Assembly (NCBI RefSeq): GCF_000374165.1
Contig: NZ_KB893670.1
Location: 1-64,000 of the forward strand
Direction of reading: 5' to 3'
Origin: Parafrankia elaeagni
Lineage (GTDB): Bacteria > Actinomycetota > Actinomycetes > Frankiales > Frankiaceae
DNA length: 64,000 bases
Shown here: positions 54,565 to 62,308 of the stretch, piece after piece
Numbering within the stretch: the stretch's first letter is position 1
How the letters are laid out: each line of letters starts with the position of its first letter
Notes under the pieces: generated by a model
Seen by the model: only the letters and a program-made list of their open reading frames with translations
The model's database searches: none
Told to the model about the DNA's origin: nothing
Translations under genes and position numbers: made by a program

Positions 54565-54977
54565 TCAGTCCTCTCCCGCCACTTTGAGCATCTGCGCGGG
54601 AAAGCCTGTCCGTTCCGCGACGTTCTCGACGGAGTAGCCCTGCTCCACGAGGTCACGAGCTTGTTCGAGGGTCCAGCCCCGGCCGGGATCCACCCGACGG
54701 ACGACCACCTCACTCGCCTGATGATGTTCCTGCGGCCAGCTCAGTCGCGCACGGCGTGCCAACGGTCGACCTCCGAAGTTTTGACGGACATTCGCGTTAC
54801 GAACCAAGGATAAGCCAGATACGCACCTTCCCGCTCCATGAACTTCGCGATAGCGGCCGCACCGGAGTAATGCGCAACCACGGGCACCCTCGACACCCGG
54901 TCCCGGCCCGGCACCATCATCGCTGTCACCGGACGCGCAAGCCACCTGGCCCTGCCGACAACACGGGAGTGAGACAA
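54565..54977 (-). pseudogene. Remnant of a small HTH protein gene, probably frameshifted
   Basis: Two overlapping minus-strand frames share 54741-54977. One reads AHYSGAAAIAKFMEREG... YPWFVTRMSVKTSEVDRWHAVRD and stops at 54741. The other, open from a TTG at 54807 to 54565, ends WTLEQARDLVEQGYSVENVAERTGF plus PAQMLK, a convincing helix-turn-helix. Codon use is less GC-biased than in neighbouring genes. I think one gene has been split by a frameshift near 54745-54800, but an intact 80-codon HTH gene is also possible. Family not recognised. Confidence 0.4.
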
Positions 54978-55021
54978 GTGTTGCGGCGAGGCGGGTCACG
55001 CCGTGAGATGTCTGATGGACA

Positions 55022-55079
55022 TGTCCGCTTAACTTGTCCGGTCGGTACTTGTCCGACCAGTTCTTGTCCGGTAATGTCC
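55022..55079. repeat. Iteron-like direct repeats of TTGTCCG
   Basis: TGTCC(G) starts at 55022, 55035, 55050, 55065 and 55075; the middle three are CTTGTCCG with 15-bp spacing. They lie just upstream of the HTH remnant on the minus strand. Confidence 0.6.
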
Positions 55080-55343
55080 ACGGGCCGCCCCAGACGGATG
55101 AGGACAACTCCGACCGAGTCAGGCGCCATCAACGGCGCCTCATCCCGCAGCCCTCATCCCGCAGGCTCCTCTTCCCGCGGCCGACCCGGGCCCGCAGCCA
55201 CCTCCGGCCGCGGGCACCTCATGCCGCACAGTACCGCCGTGGCCGCCGGCGCGGTGTCGGCCGGAGGTCACCTGCCCGACCGTCGGTTCCGCCACCGCCC
55301 GCCCTCCCTCTCGGACCGGCCACGGCTGCCCGACGGACCGCCC

Positions 55344-56384
55344 CTATCCGCCGGACAGGCTCGGGCCTGCGGTGCCACCCGGCCCGCGCTGGCGGCCGGC
55401 CACGGTGGCCGGGTGCTGCTCGCGCCCATCGCCACCGTGCGAGCGCAGCAGCGTCCGCCACTGCCGGTCCGAATGGCTGGCGGGACTCGTCGTCGCGAGA
55501 AAGTCCTCCAGCACCGCCCGGAACCGCGCCGGCTCGGCATGGTGCGGAAAATGACCGGAGTCCGGGAAGATCTCCAGCCGGCTTCCCGGCATGGCCTGGT
55601 GCGCGATCCGGGCGTGTTCCACCGGGATGACCCCGTCGTGTTCCCCCCACACGATCAGGGAAGGCATTCCCGCGGCGAGATAGCACCGGTCCAGCATGGT
55701 GATGGCCTGCCCCCGCCCGTCCACGGCGGCGCGCAGCGTGCGCAGGAACGCCCGGCGGGCCGTCGGGACCTCGAGGGAGGCGAAGACACGCATCAGGTCA
55801 TCGGCGTCCCGGCCGACATCGGTGTGCGCCAGCCGCAGCGCGTTGACGACAACCGACCCGACCCGGCGGGCCGGCGGGCTCGCGAGCAGCGAAAGCGCCT
55901 GCCCGGCGCCGGGGGCGGTCGCGGCCCGCAGCAACGGGTGCAGGTCCGGCCCGACGCCGCCGGTGGAGACCAGCACGAGCCGCTCGCACCGCGCGGGAAA
56001 CTGATAGGCGAACTGCATCGCCACGCCCCCGCCGAGCGAATGGCCCACGACGGTCACCCGCTCAATGCCGAGGATGGTGAGCAGATCCCGCATCCCGCAG
56101 GCATAGCCGGCGACGGAGTAGTCGCCCCGCGGCTTGTCCGAAGCGCCGTGCCCGAGCAGGTCGGGCGCGATGACCGTGTGGTTGCGCGCCAGCGCGGGGA
56201 TCAGCTCACGCCAGGTTCCCGAGTTGTCGCCGATGCCGTGGATCAGCAGCAGCGCCGGGCCGCGGCCGGCCCGCAGATAGGCACGGCGATATCCGTGCAC
56301 GGTCACGAAGCGCGGCGCCAGGCCGCTCCCCACCGCTCTGGGCTTCCGTGCGACCACCCGGTCCACTTCCCGACTCCCGACCAC
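55344..56384 (-). CDS. Alpha/beta-fold hydrolase
   Basis: A 346-residue hydrolase: LLLIHGIGDNSGTWRELIPAL (oxyanion), VIAPDLLGHGASDKP, VTVVGHSLGGGVAMQFAYQFP (nucleophile in GHSLGG), LVLVSTGGVGPDL, IVWGEHDGVIPVEHA (acid) and FPDSGHFPHHAEPARF (His). The triad is complete. The C-terminal 45 residues are disordered. The GTG start at 56384 is 6 bp after the aldehyde dehydrogenase stop, so both belong to one operon. The substrate is unknown. Confidence 0.87.
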   Translation of the reverse strand: MVGSREVDRVVARKPRAVGSGLAPRFVTVHGYRRAYLRAGRGPALLLIHGIGDNSGTWRELIPALARNHTVIAPDLLGHGASDKPRGDYSVAGYACGMRDLLTILGIERVTVVGHSLGGGVAMQFAYQFPARCERLVLVSTGGVGPDLHPLLRAATAPGAGQALSLLASPPARRVGSVVVNALRLAHTDVGRDADDLMRVFASLEVPTARRAFLRTLRAAVDGRGQAITMLDRCYLAAGMPSLIVWGEHDGVIPVEHARIAHQAMPGSRLEIFPDSGHFPHHAEPARFRAVLEDFLATTSPASHSDRQWRTLLRSHGGDGREQHPATVAGRQRGPGGTAGPSLSGG

Positions 56385-56390
56385 TGTCCG

Positions 56391-57905
56391 TCACCCCGCC
56401 ACCGCCGCCCGGCCCTGGAATTCGACGTTGTGCATCACATGCTTGATGCGGGTGTACTCCTCCAGGCCGTAGACTGAGAGGTCCTTTCCGTAACCGCTCT
56501 TTTTGAAACCGCCGTGCGGCATCTCGGCCACGATCGGAATATGCGTGTTCACCCACACGCACCCGAAGTCGAGCCGGTTCGCCACCCGCATCGCGCGGGA
56601 GTGGTCGCTCGTCCAGACGCTGGACGCGAGCCCGTACTCGACACCGTTCGCCCAGGCGACGGCCTCGTCCTCGGACGTGAACGCCTGGACCGTGACAACC
56701 GGGCCGAACACCTCCCGCTGTACCAGCTCGTCCTGCTGTCGCAGCCCGGCGATCACCGTGGCCGGGTAGAAGTAGCCGGGCCCGCCCAGCGGCGCCCCGC
56801 CGGCGAGCAGGCTGGTGTGCTCCGGCCGGCGCTCGACGAAGCCGCTGACCCGCTCCAGCTGGGCGGCGCTGTTCAACGGCCCGAAATCCGCATCGGCGGC
56901 GGCAGCGGCGCCCGCAGCCGCACCGGCGTCAGCGCCCGCGCCCGCGCCGGCACCCACTCGGGAGGGCGGGCCGGTGACGGTGCCGCGCGCGGCTGTGGCC
57001 AGCGCGGCCGCCAGCTCGGCGGCGATGCCCGGACCGGCGAGCACCCGGGTGGCCGCGGTGCAGTCCTGACCGGCGTTGAAGTAGGCCGCGCCCGCGATCG
57101 CGGTCGCGACGGCTGCGGGGTCGACGTCGTCGAAGACGATGACGGGGGCCTTGCCGCCCAGTTCGAGCTGCACCCGCTTGAGCGTGTCCGCGGCCGCCCG
57201 GGCGACCTCCATGCCGGCCCGGACGCTGCCGGTGACGGAGACCATCGCCGGGCCGGGGTGGGCGACCATGTCCCGCCCGGTGTCCCGGCCTCCGCAGACC
57301 ACGTTGAGCACACCCGGCGGCAGGAACTCGCCAGCGATCTCCGCGAGCAGCAGGGAGCTGAGCGGCGTCGTCTCGGCCGGCTTGAGCACGACGGTGTTCC
57401 CGGCGGCGATCGCGGGCGCGATCTTCCAGACCGCCATCATCAACGGGTAGTTCCACGGGGTGACCTGGGCGCAGACGCCGACCGGCTCCCGCCGGACATA
57501 GCTGGTGTGGCCCGCGAGGTACTCTCCCGCCGAGCGCCCCTCCAGCAGCCGGGCCGCACCGGCGAAGAACCGGATCTGGTCGACCGACGGCGCGATCTCC
57601 TCGTCCAGGGTGAGCTGGCGTGGCTTGCCGGTGTTCGCGCACTCCACCGCGGCGATCTCGGCCGCGCGGCTCTCGATCGCGTCGGCCAGGCGCAGCAGCG
57701 CACGGGAGCGCTCGGCGGGCGTCGTGCGGCGCCACTCCTCGAAGGCCTCGCCGGCCACCCGGACCGCCGCGTCGACGTCCGCGGCCCCCGAGGCGGGCGC
57801 GTGGGCGAGGAGCTCGCCGGTGGAGGGGTCCAGCACCGGCGCGACCCGACCGTCCACGGCCGGCACCGACTTGCCGCCGACGAGGTTGTACAACGTCCGC
57901 ACCAT
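56391..57905 (-). CDS. Aldehyde dehydrogenase, gamma-aminobutyraldehyde/betaine-aldehyde type
   Basis: A 504-residue NAD-dependent dehydrogenase: CAQVTPWNYPLMMAVWKIAPA (catalytic Asn), NTVVLKPAETTPLSSL (coenzyme Lys), VSVTGSVRAGMEVARAA, ELGGKAPVIVFDD (general base Glu), NAGQDCTAATRVL (nucleophile Cys), REVFGPVVTVQAF and MPHGGFKKSGYGKDLSVYGLEEYT. This sequence type fits the aminoaldehyde branch (PatD/Prr). A Gly/Ala-rich insert lies at about 328-350. GGAGGGAGAAGG precedes the ATG at 57905. It is clustered with an amine oxidoreductase and a class III aminotransferase, which fits polyamine breakdown. Confidence 0.9.
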   Translation of the reverse strand: MVRTLYNLVGGKSVPAVDGRVAPVLDPSTGELLAHAPASGAADVDAAVRVAGEAFEEWRRTTPAERSRALLRLADAIESRAAEIAAVECANTGKPRQLTLDEEIAPSVDQIRFFAGAARLLEGRSAGEYLAGHTSYVRREPVGVCAQVTPWNYPLMMAVWKIAPAIAAGNTVVLKPAETTPLSSLLLAEIAGEFLPPGVLNVVCGGRDTGRDMVAHPGPAMVSVTGSVRAGMEVARAAADTLKRVQLELGGKAPVIVFDDVDPAAVATAIAGAAYFNAGQDCTAATRVLAGPGIAAELAAALATAARGTVTGPPSRVGAGAGAGADAGAAAGAAAAADADFGPLNSAAQLERVSGFVERRPEHTSLLAGGAPLGGPGYFYPATVIAGLRQQDELVQREVFGPVVTVQAFTSEDEAVAWANGVEYGLASSVWTSDHSRAMRVANRLDFGCVWVNTHIPIVAEMPHGGFKKSGYGKDLSVYGLEEYTRIKHVMHNVEFQGRAAVAG

Positions 57906-58222
57906 GGGCCTTCTCCCTCCACCAGGACCCGTGCGCACCCCGGGTCCTGGGGCTCCTACCCACCGCGGTCGATGCTTCCACGGTCCGTCACGCATCGGCC
58001 GCGCGTCCGCCCGGCTTCTGCCCGGCTTCTGCCCGGTCGCGACCTTCGCGGAAGCGCGAGCGCGGAGGGTGCGCCTCGTCCCGGAAGGGGCCTCGCAGAC
58101 GCCCCGGGGCGAGGCACGCGGACGAATGGTGCGACCCTGGGCGGTGTCTCGGCCCGCCGTCGTCCCGGGCGCGCCGATCAGAGCCTGGTGGTCGGTCCGG
58201 GGCAGTGGGAGACGACGGCACC
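57906..58222. other. Divergent promoter region of the amine-catabolism genes
   Basis: 317 bp with a short tandem repeat of gcccggcttct near 58011-58035. It probably carries both promoters and possibly Lrp/AsnC sites, but no clear operator was found. Confidence 0.4.
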
Positions 58223-59572
58223 GTGAGCGACAGCGAGACACGCACGGACACGCTCGTCAGCCCTACCGGGTGGTCCCTGTGGTCCGATGCCCCGACCCGC
58301 CAGCCGCGCCCGCCCCGACCGAGGGCCCGTGGCGCCCTCACCGCCGACGTGTGCGTGGTGGGCGCCGGCTACACCGGCCTGTGGACCGCCTATTACCTGG
58401 CCGTCACCCATCCCGCGCTGCGGGTGGTCGTGGTGGAGATGGAGACCGTCGGTTTCGGGGCCTCCGGCCGCAACGGCGGCTGGTGCTCGGCGCTGTTCCC
58501 CGCCGCAGCCCTGGCCGGGCAGATGCGCCCCGCCCTCGCCGACACGGTCGAGGAGATCGGCGCTGTCACCCGGGAGGAGGGCATCGACTGCGACTTCACC
58601 CGGGCCGGGCTGCTCACTGTGGCGACCACCCCGGCGCAGGCCGCCCGGCTGCGCCGCGAGGCCGGCCCCGACTGGCTGGGCGCCGCCGAGGTCGCCCGCC
58701 TCGTACGCGTGGCCGGCGCCGAGGGCGGGATTCTGGACCCCGACTGCGCCGCAGTCCATCCCGGCCGCCTCGTGCGCGGGCTCGCGGACGCCGTCGAGCG
58801 CCGCGGGGTGACCCTGTTCGAACGCAGCCGGGCCCGCCGCATCGTGCCCGGGCGGGTGGTCCTCGACGACGGCGTCGTGCGGGCGGACGTCATCGTGCGG
58901 GCCACCGAGGCATACACCGCCGCGCTGCCGGGCGCCCGTCGCGACGTCGCACCGGTGTACTCGCTGCTGGTCGCGACCGAGCCGCTCCCACCGGCGGTGT
59001 GGGAGGAGATCGGCTGGGAGCGCCGGGTGACCGTCGGCGATGCCAGGCACACCGTCGTCCACGCCCAGCGGACCGCCGACGGCCGGATCGTCCTCGGCGG
59101 CCACGGCACGCCCTACCACTTCGGGTCGCGGGTCCGTCCCTCCTTCGACGTGGAGCCGGCCGTCTTCGACCAGCTCCGCCGGACTCTCGCAACGCTGTTC
59201 CCCGCCGCGGCGCAGGCCCGGATCACCCACCGCTGGGGCGGGCCGCTCGCCGTTCCCCGGGACCGGACACCGGTCGTCCACCTCGACCGCGGGACCGGCC
59301 TGGCCCACGCCGGCGGCTACGTGGGTGACGGGATGACGGCGAGCGCGCTCGCCGGCCGGACGCTGGCCGAGCTGATCACCGGGCGCAGCTCGGAACGCAC
59401 CGGACTGCCCTGGGTCGGGCGCGAACGGCGACGCTGGGAACCCGAGCCGCTGCGGTGGCTCGGCGTCAACGGCGGTGCGCTGCTGGCCGCGGCGGCCGAC
59501 GCCCGCGAGAACCGCACCGGACACCCGTCCCGGCTCGGCACCGTCGTCACGGCTCTCACCAGCGGCCGCTGA
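58223..59572 (+). CDS. FAD-dependent amine/amino-acid oxidoreductase (DAO family)
   Basis: The 449-residue flavoprotein has the dinucleotide site DVCVVGAGYTGLWTAYYLA with VVVVEMETVGFGASGRNGG (GxGxxG and GASGRNGG typical of the OrdL/PuuB group), then DFTRAGLLTVAT, a C-terminal HTVVHAQRTADGRIVLGGHG and HAGGYVGDGMTASALAGRTLAELI (FAD). PuuB-type enzymes oxidise gamma-glutamylputrescine or related N-substituted amines. It is divergent from the aldehyde dehydrogenase, which could take its product. GTG 58223 is the start. Confidence 0.88.
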   Translation: MSDSETRTDTLVSPTGWSLWSDAPTRQPRPPRPRARGALTADVCVVGAGYTGLWTAYYLAVTHPALRVVVVEMETVGFGASGRNGGWCSALFPAAALAGQMRPALADTVEEIGAVTREEGIDCDFTRAGLLTVATTPAQAARLRREAGPDWLGAAEVARLVRVAGAEGGILDPDCAAVHPGRLVRGLADAVERRGVTLFERSRARRIVPGRVVLDDGVVRADVIVRATEAYTAALPGARRDVAPVYSLLVATEPLPPAVWEEIGWERRVTVGDARHTVVHAQRTADGRIVLGGHGTPYHFGSRVRPSFDVEPAVFDQLRRTLATLFPAAAQARITHRWGGPLAVPRDRTPVVHLDRGTGLAHAGGYVGDGMTASALAGRTLAELITGRSSERTGLPWVGRERRRWEPEPLRWLGVNGGALLAAAADARENRTGHPSRLGTVVTALTSGR

Positions 59573-59620
59573 CAGCGGCCACCCGGCTGGTCTGGCCGGT
59601 GGCCGGTGGCCGGTGGGCCG

Positions 59621-61078
59621 TCAGCCGCGGGCCGCGAGGTCTCCCGCCATCGCGTCGAGGCTGTCCAGGTAACGGTCGACGTCCGCGTCGGTGTGCTGGA
59701 CGGACAGGGTCCACTCCTCCTCCCGGCCGGGAGCCATGAGCACTCCCCGGTTCGCGTTGTACAGCCAGGCGAGCTCCGGCAGAGCAGCGTTCTGGTGGGC
59801 CATGAAGGATGTGTAGTCCCGGATCGGCGCGTCGGTGAAGTGGACGCAGCCCTTGGAGCTGATCCCCACCGCATAGCCGGCCAGGCCGTGCCGGGCCAGG
59901 ATCTCCTCGCAGCCCGCCAGCAGGCGGTCGTTGAGCTGATCCAGATGCGCGTAGGCGTCCCCGGTGAGGACCTCCTGCAGGCTCGCCCGGGCCGCCGCCA
60001 TCGCGAGCGGGTTGCCGTTGTACGTCCCGACCTGCTTCACCCTGTCCTCGGCCACCACCGCCATCAGTTCCTCGGTGGCCCCGATGGCGCCGGTCGGCAG
60101 CCCGCCGCCGAGCGCCTTGGCCAGAGTGACCATGTCCGGCGTCACGCCGAACCGCTCGACCGCGCCGCCCGCGGCGACGCACAGGCCGGTCTTGACCTCG
60201 TCGAAGATGAGAACGATGCCGTGCCGCCGGGTGATCTCGCGGACGGCCTCGAGGTAGCCGGGCTCCGGCAGCACCACGCCCAGGTTCATCATCGCGGCTT
60301 CCATGATCACGCAGGCGGGCGGTTTCCCCTCGGCCTCCAGTGCCTCGATCCGGCGTTCCATCGCCGCGGCGTCGTTGAACGGCACCGCCACGGTGAGCTC
60401 CACGACCACCTCGGGGATTCCGGCGCCGTAGCTGAGGGAGTTCATCCGGTCCGCCGGGCCGATGTCGGCGTAGGGGGCGCCGATCGACACCATCACGTAG
60501 TCGTGGTGGCCGTGGTACGACCCGAAGATCTTGACGATGTGATCACGGCCGGTCACCCCGCGGGCGATCCGGATCGCGTCCATCGTCGCCTCCGAGCCGG
60601 AGTTGACGAACCGCCACTGCGGCAGGCCGAAACGGCGGGCCAGCTCCTCGCTGACGATGACCGAGTCCTCGGTCGGCATCGCGAAGTGGGAGCCGAGGGC
60701 GATCCGCTCGGTGACCGCGCGCACGATCGCCGGATGGGCGTGGCCCTGAACCATCGAACCGAAGCCGTTGTGGAAGTCGGCGTACTCGTGGCCGTCGACG
60801 TCCCACACCCGCGAGCCCCGGCCGTGGGTGAGATAGATCGGCCACGGATCACGCGCCTGGTAGGAGGACGGGACGCCGCCCGTCATCGTCCGCGCGGCGC
60901 GGGCGTGCAGGGCGCGTGAAGCCGGGGTGCGCTCCTGCAGGGCACGTTCCTCGCGCTCCCGCAGGCCCGCGGCGATGTCGTCGGGCCCACCCGGAGGTGG
61001 GGCTGCCGGACGGTCCGTCCGGGGGGTCGCCCGGGGAGCTGTCTGAGGGGTCGTGGACGTCGCGTTCGGCACCATCAC
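59621..61078 (-). CDS. Class III aminotransferase (aspartate aminotransferase-family / GSAM-like)
   Basis: A 485-residue PLP enzyme: DPWPIYLTHGRGSRVWDVDG, FHNGFGSMVQGHAHPAIV, FVNSGSEATMDAIRIAR (PLP phosphate), SYHGHHDYVM, IFDEVKTGLC, PLP-lysine VTLAKALGGGLP, and VGTYNGNPLAMAAARASL. The pattern is near glutamate-1-semialdehyde aminomutase but also fits the omega-amino-acid or polyamine transaminases of actinobacterial amine clusters. A Pro/Thr-rich 45-residue N terminus is disordered. It is divergent from the Lrp/AsnC regulator gene. Confidence 0.88.
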   Translation of the reverse strand: MMVPNATSTTPQTAPRATPRTDRPAAPPPGGPDDIAAGLREREERALQERTPASRALHARAARTMTGGVPSSYQARDPWPIYLTHGRGSRVWDVDGHEYADFHNGFGSMVQGHAHPAIVRAVTERIALGSHFAMPTEDSVIVSEELARRFGLPQWRFVNSGSEATMDAIRIARGVTGRDHIVKIFGSYHGHHDYVMVSIGAPYADIGPADRMNSLSYGAGIPEVVVELTVAVPFNDAAAMERRIEALEAEGKPPACVIMEAAMMNLGVVLPEPGYLEAVREITRRHGIVLIFDEVKTGLCVAAGGAVERFGVTPDMVTLAKALGGGLPTGAIGATEELMAVVAEDRVKQVGTYNGNPLAMAAARASLQEVLTGDAYAHLDQLNDRLLAGCEEILARHGLAGYAVGISSKGCVHFTDAPIRDYTSFMAHQNAALPELAWLYNANRGVLMAPGREEEWTLSVQHTDADVDRYLDSLDAMAGDLAARG

Positions 61079-61265
61079 CGCACCCTTCCCTGCTCTCGAC
61101 TACCGAAAGCGTAGCCCCGGAGCACATTTTGCGATGGAATCGATAGAAAGCAAGCGTCACAAAGACCGCATCCAGATCAGGCCCCACCCGGCCATACGAT
61201 GACGCGCAGCGAGTACCCGCCCCACGATCGGCGTCCGTCGGACGAAGCATCCAGGAGGATGTCGC

Positions 61266-61754
61266 GTGCAGTCACGCAGGTCGTCCGGTCAGCGCCAGGC
61301 GCCTGAGCCGCTGCTGGACGACATCAACAAGGCGATCATCGAGCAGCTCCAGCAGGACGGGCGCCGTTCCTACGCGGCGATGGCCACGGCCGTCGGGCTG
61401 TCCGAGGCGGCGGTCCGTCAGCGGGTCCAGCGCCTGCTCGACGCCGGGGTCATGCAGATCGTCGCCGTCACCGACCCGCTGCGGGTCGGCTTCCGGCGCG
61501 AGGCGATGGTCGGCGTGCGGGTCTCCGGCGACACCCGGGAGGTTGCCGAGGAACTCGCCCGGCTGCCCGAGGTCGACTACGTCGTGCTCACCGCGGGAAC
61601 GTTCGACATCCTGATCGAACTGGTCGCCGAGGACGACGAGCACCTGCTCTCGCTGATCAACGACCAGATCCGTGCACTGCCCCAGGTCAGGGAGACGGAG
61701 ACCTTCGTCTACCTGCGACTGGTCAAGCAGACCTACGCCTGGGGCGCACGATGA
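61266..61754 (+). CDS. Lrp/AsnC-family transcriptional regulator
   Basis: A 162-residue regulator: LDDINKAIIEQLQQDGRRSYAAMATAVGLSEAAVRQRVQRLLDAG (HTH) and a RAM domain (AMVGVRVSGDTREVAEELARLPEVDYVVLTAGTFDILIELVAED, ALPQVRETETFVYLRLVK). AGGAGG lies 7 nt before the GTG at 61266. It sits divergently from the aminotransferase and likely controls it and the adjoining amine-oxidation genes; this is a common arrangement. Confidence 0.92.
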   Translation: MQSRRSSGQRQAPEPLLDDINKAIIEQLQQDGRRSYAAMATAVGLSEAAVRQRVQRLLDAGVMQIVAVTDPLRVGFRREAMVGVRVSGDTREVAEELARLPEVDYVVLTAGTFDILIELVAEDDEHLLSLINDQIRALPQVRETETFVYLRLVKQTYAWGAR

Positions 61755-61839
61755 CCGGACGTGTCGGGCTCGCGACCCGAACCATCACCGGCAAGCACGG
61801 AGACACCGGGCAACCATGAAGAGCCAACAGGAGTCCAAC

Positions 61840-62151
61840 ATGTCGCGAAGACTGGTTGGTTCCGGCTCGAGCGATGAGGAGACCATGGCGCTCGTCCACC
61901 ATGACCCGCGGGACGGCATCCTGATCACGAAGATCGGGCAGGCGGAGATCACCGTCCGGCCTGAGCCGCCTGCCAGCACCGGCGCCGCGCCTGTTGTCCT
62001 GCTGCGCGTCGACGCCCCCATGCTCGAAAGCCTGGCCGCCGCCTACCTCGACCCCGACGAGGCCCGGTCGCTGGCCCGCGCGCTGCTGCGGGCGGCCGAC
62101 CAGCTACGCCCGGCCAGCCCCTGGCGGACGCCCGAGCGCCCGACCGGCTGA
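61840..62151 (+). CDS. Hypothetical protein, 103 residues
   Basis: AGGAG lies 6 nt before the ATG at 61840. The product begins MSRRLVGSGSSDEETMALVHHD and continues GILITKIGQAEITVRP, VVLLRVDAPMLESLAAAYL and DEARSLARALLRAADQL. It looks like a small alpha/beta protein with good codon bias, but I do not recognise it. An upstream in-frame ATG (61816) lacks a ribosome site. Confidence 0.65.
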   Translation: MSRRLVGSGSSDEETMALVHHDPRDGILITKIGQAEITVRPEPPASTGAAPVVLLRVDAPMLESLAAAYLDPDEARSLARALLRAADQLRPASPWRTPERPTG

Positions 62152-62161
62152 CCGCCCGACC

Positions 62162-62228
62162 GGCTGCCCGGCTGCCCGGCTGCCCGGCTGCCCGGCTGCC
62201 CGGCTGCCCGGCTGCCCGGCTGCCCGGC
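62162..62228. repeat. About eight tandem copies of an 8-bp unit after a stop codon
   Basis: The unit ggctgccc begins 11 bp after the stop of the 103-residue gene and has the same period and form as the array after thiL. Confidence 0.9.
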
Positions 62229-62308
62229 CGGTTCAGGGTGAGGGTCGGGTGCTGCCGTTACGGTGAAATTCACGTGCAGTCAGCGGATATCCGCGCCACG
62301 CTGCCGGA

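Larger units (their letters stand above)
54110..55343. other. Lower-GC stretch with gene remnants
   Basis: About 1.2 kb, visibly less GC-rich than its flanks, without an intact recognisable gene. It holds an imperfect palindrome around TTCGAA at 54354-54376, the HTH gene remnant at 54565-54977 and the TTGTCCG repeats at 55022-55079. The composition and broken genes suggest decayed acquired DNA. Confidence 0.5.
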
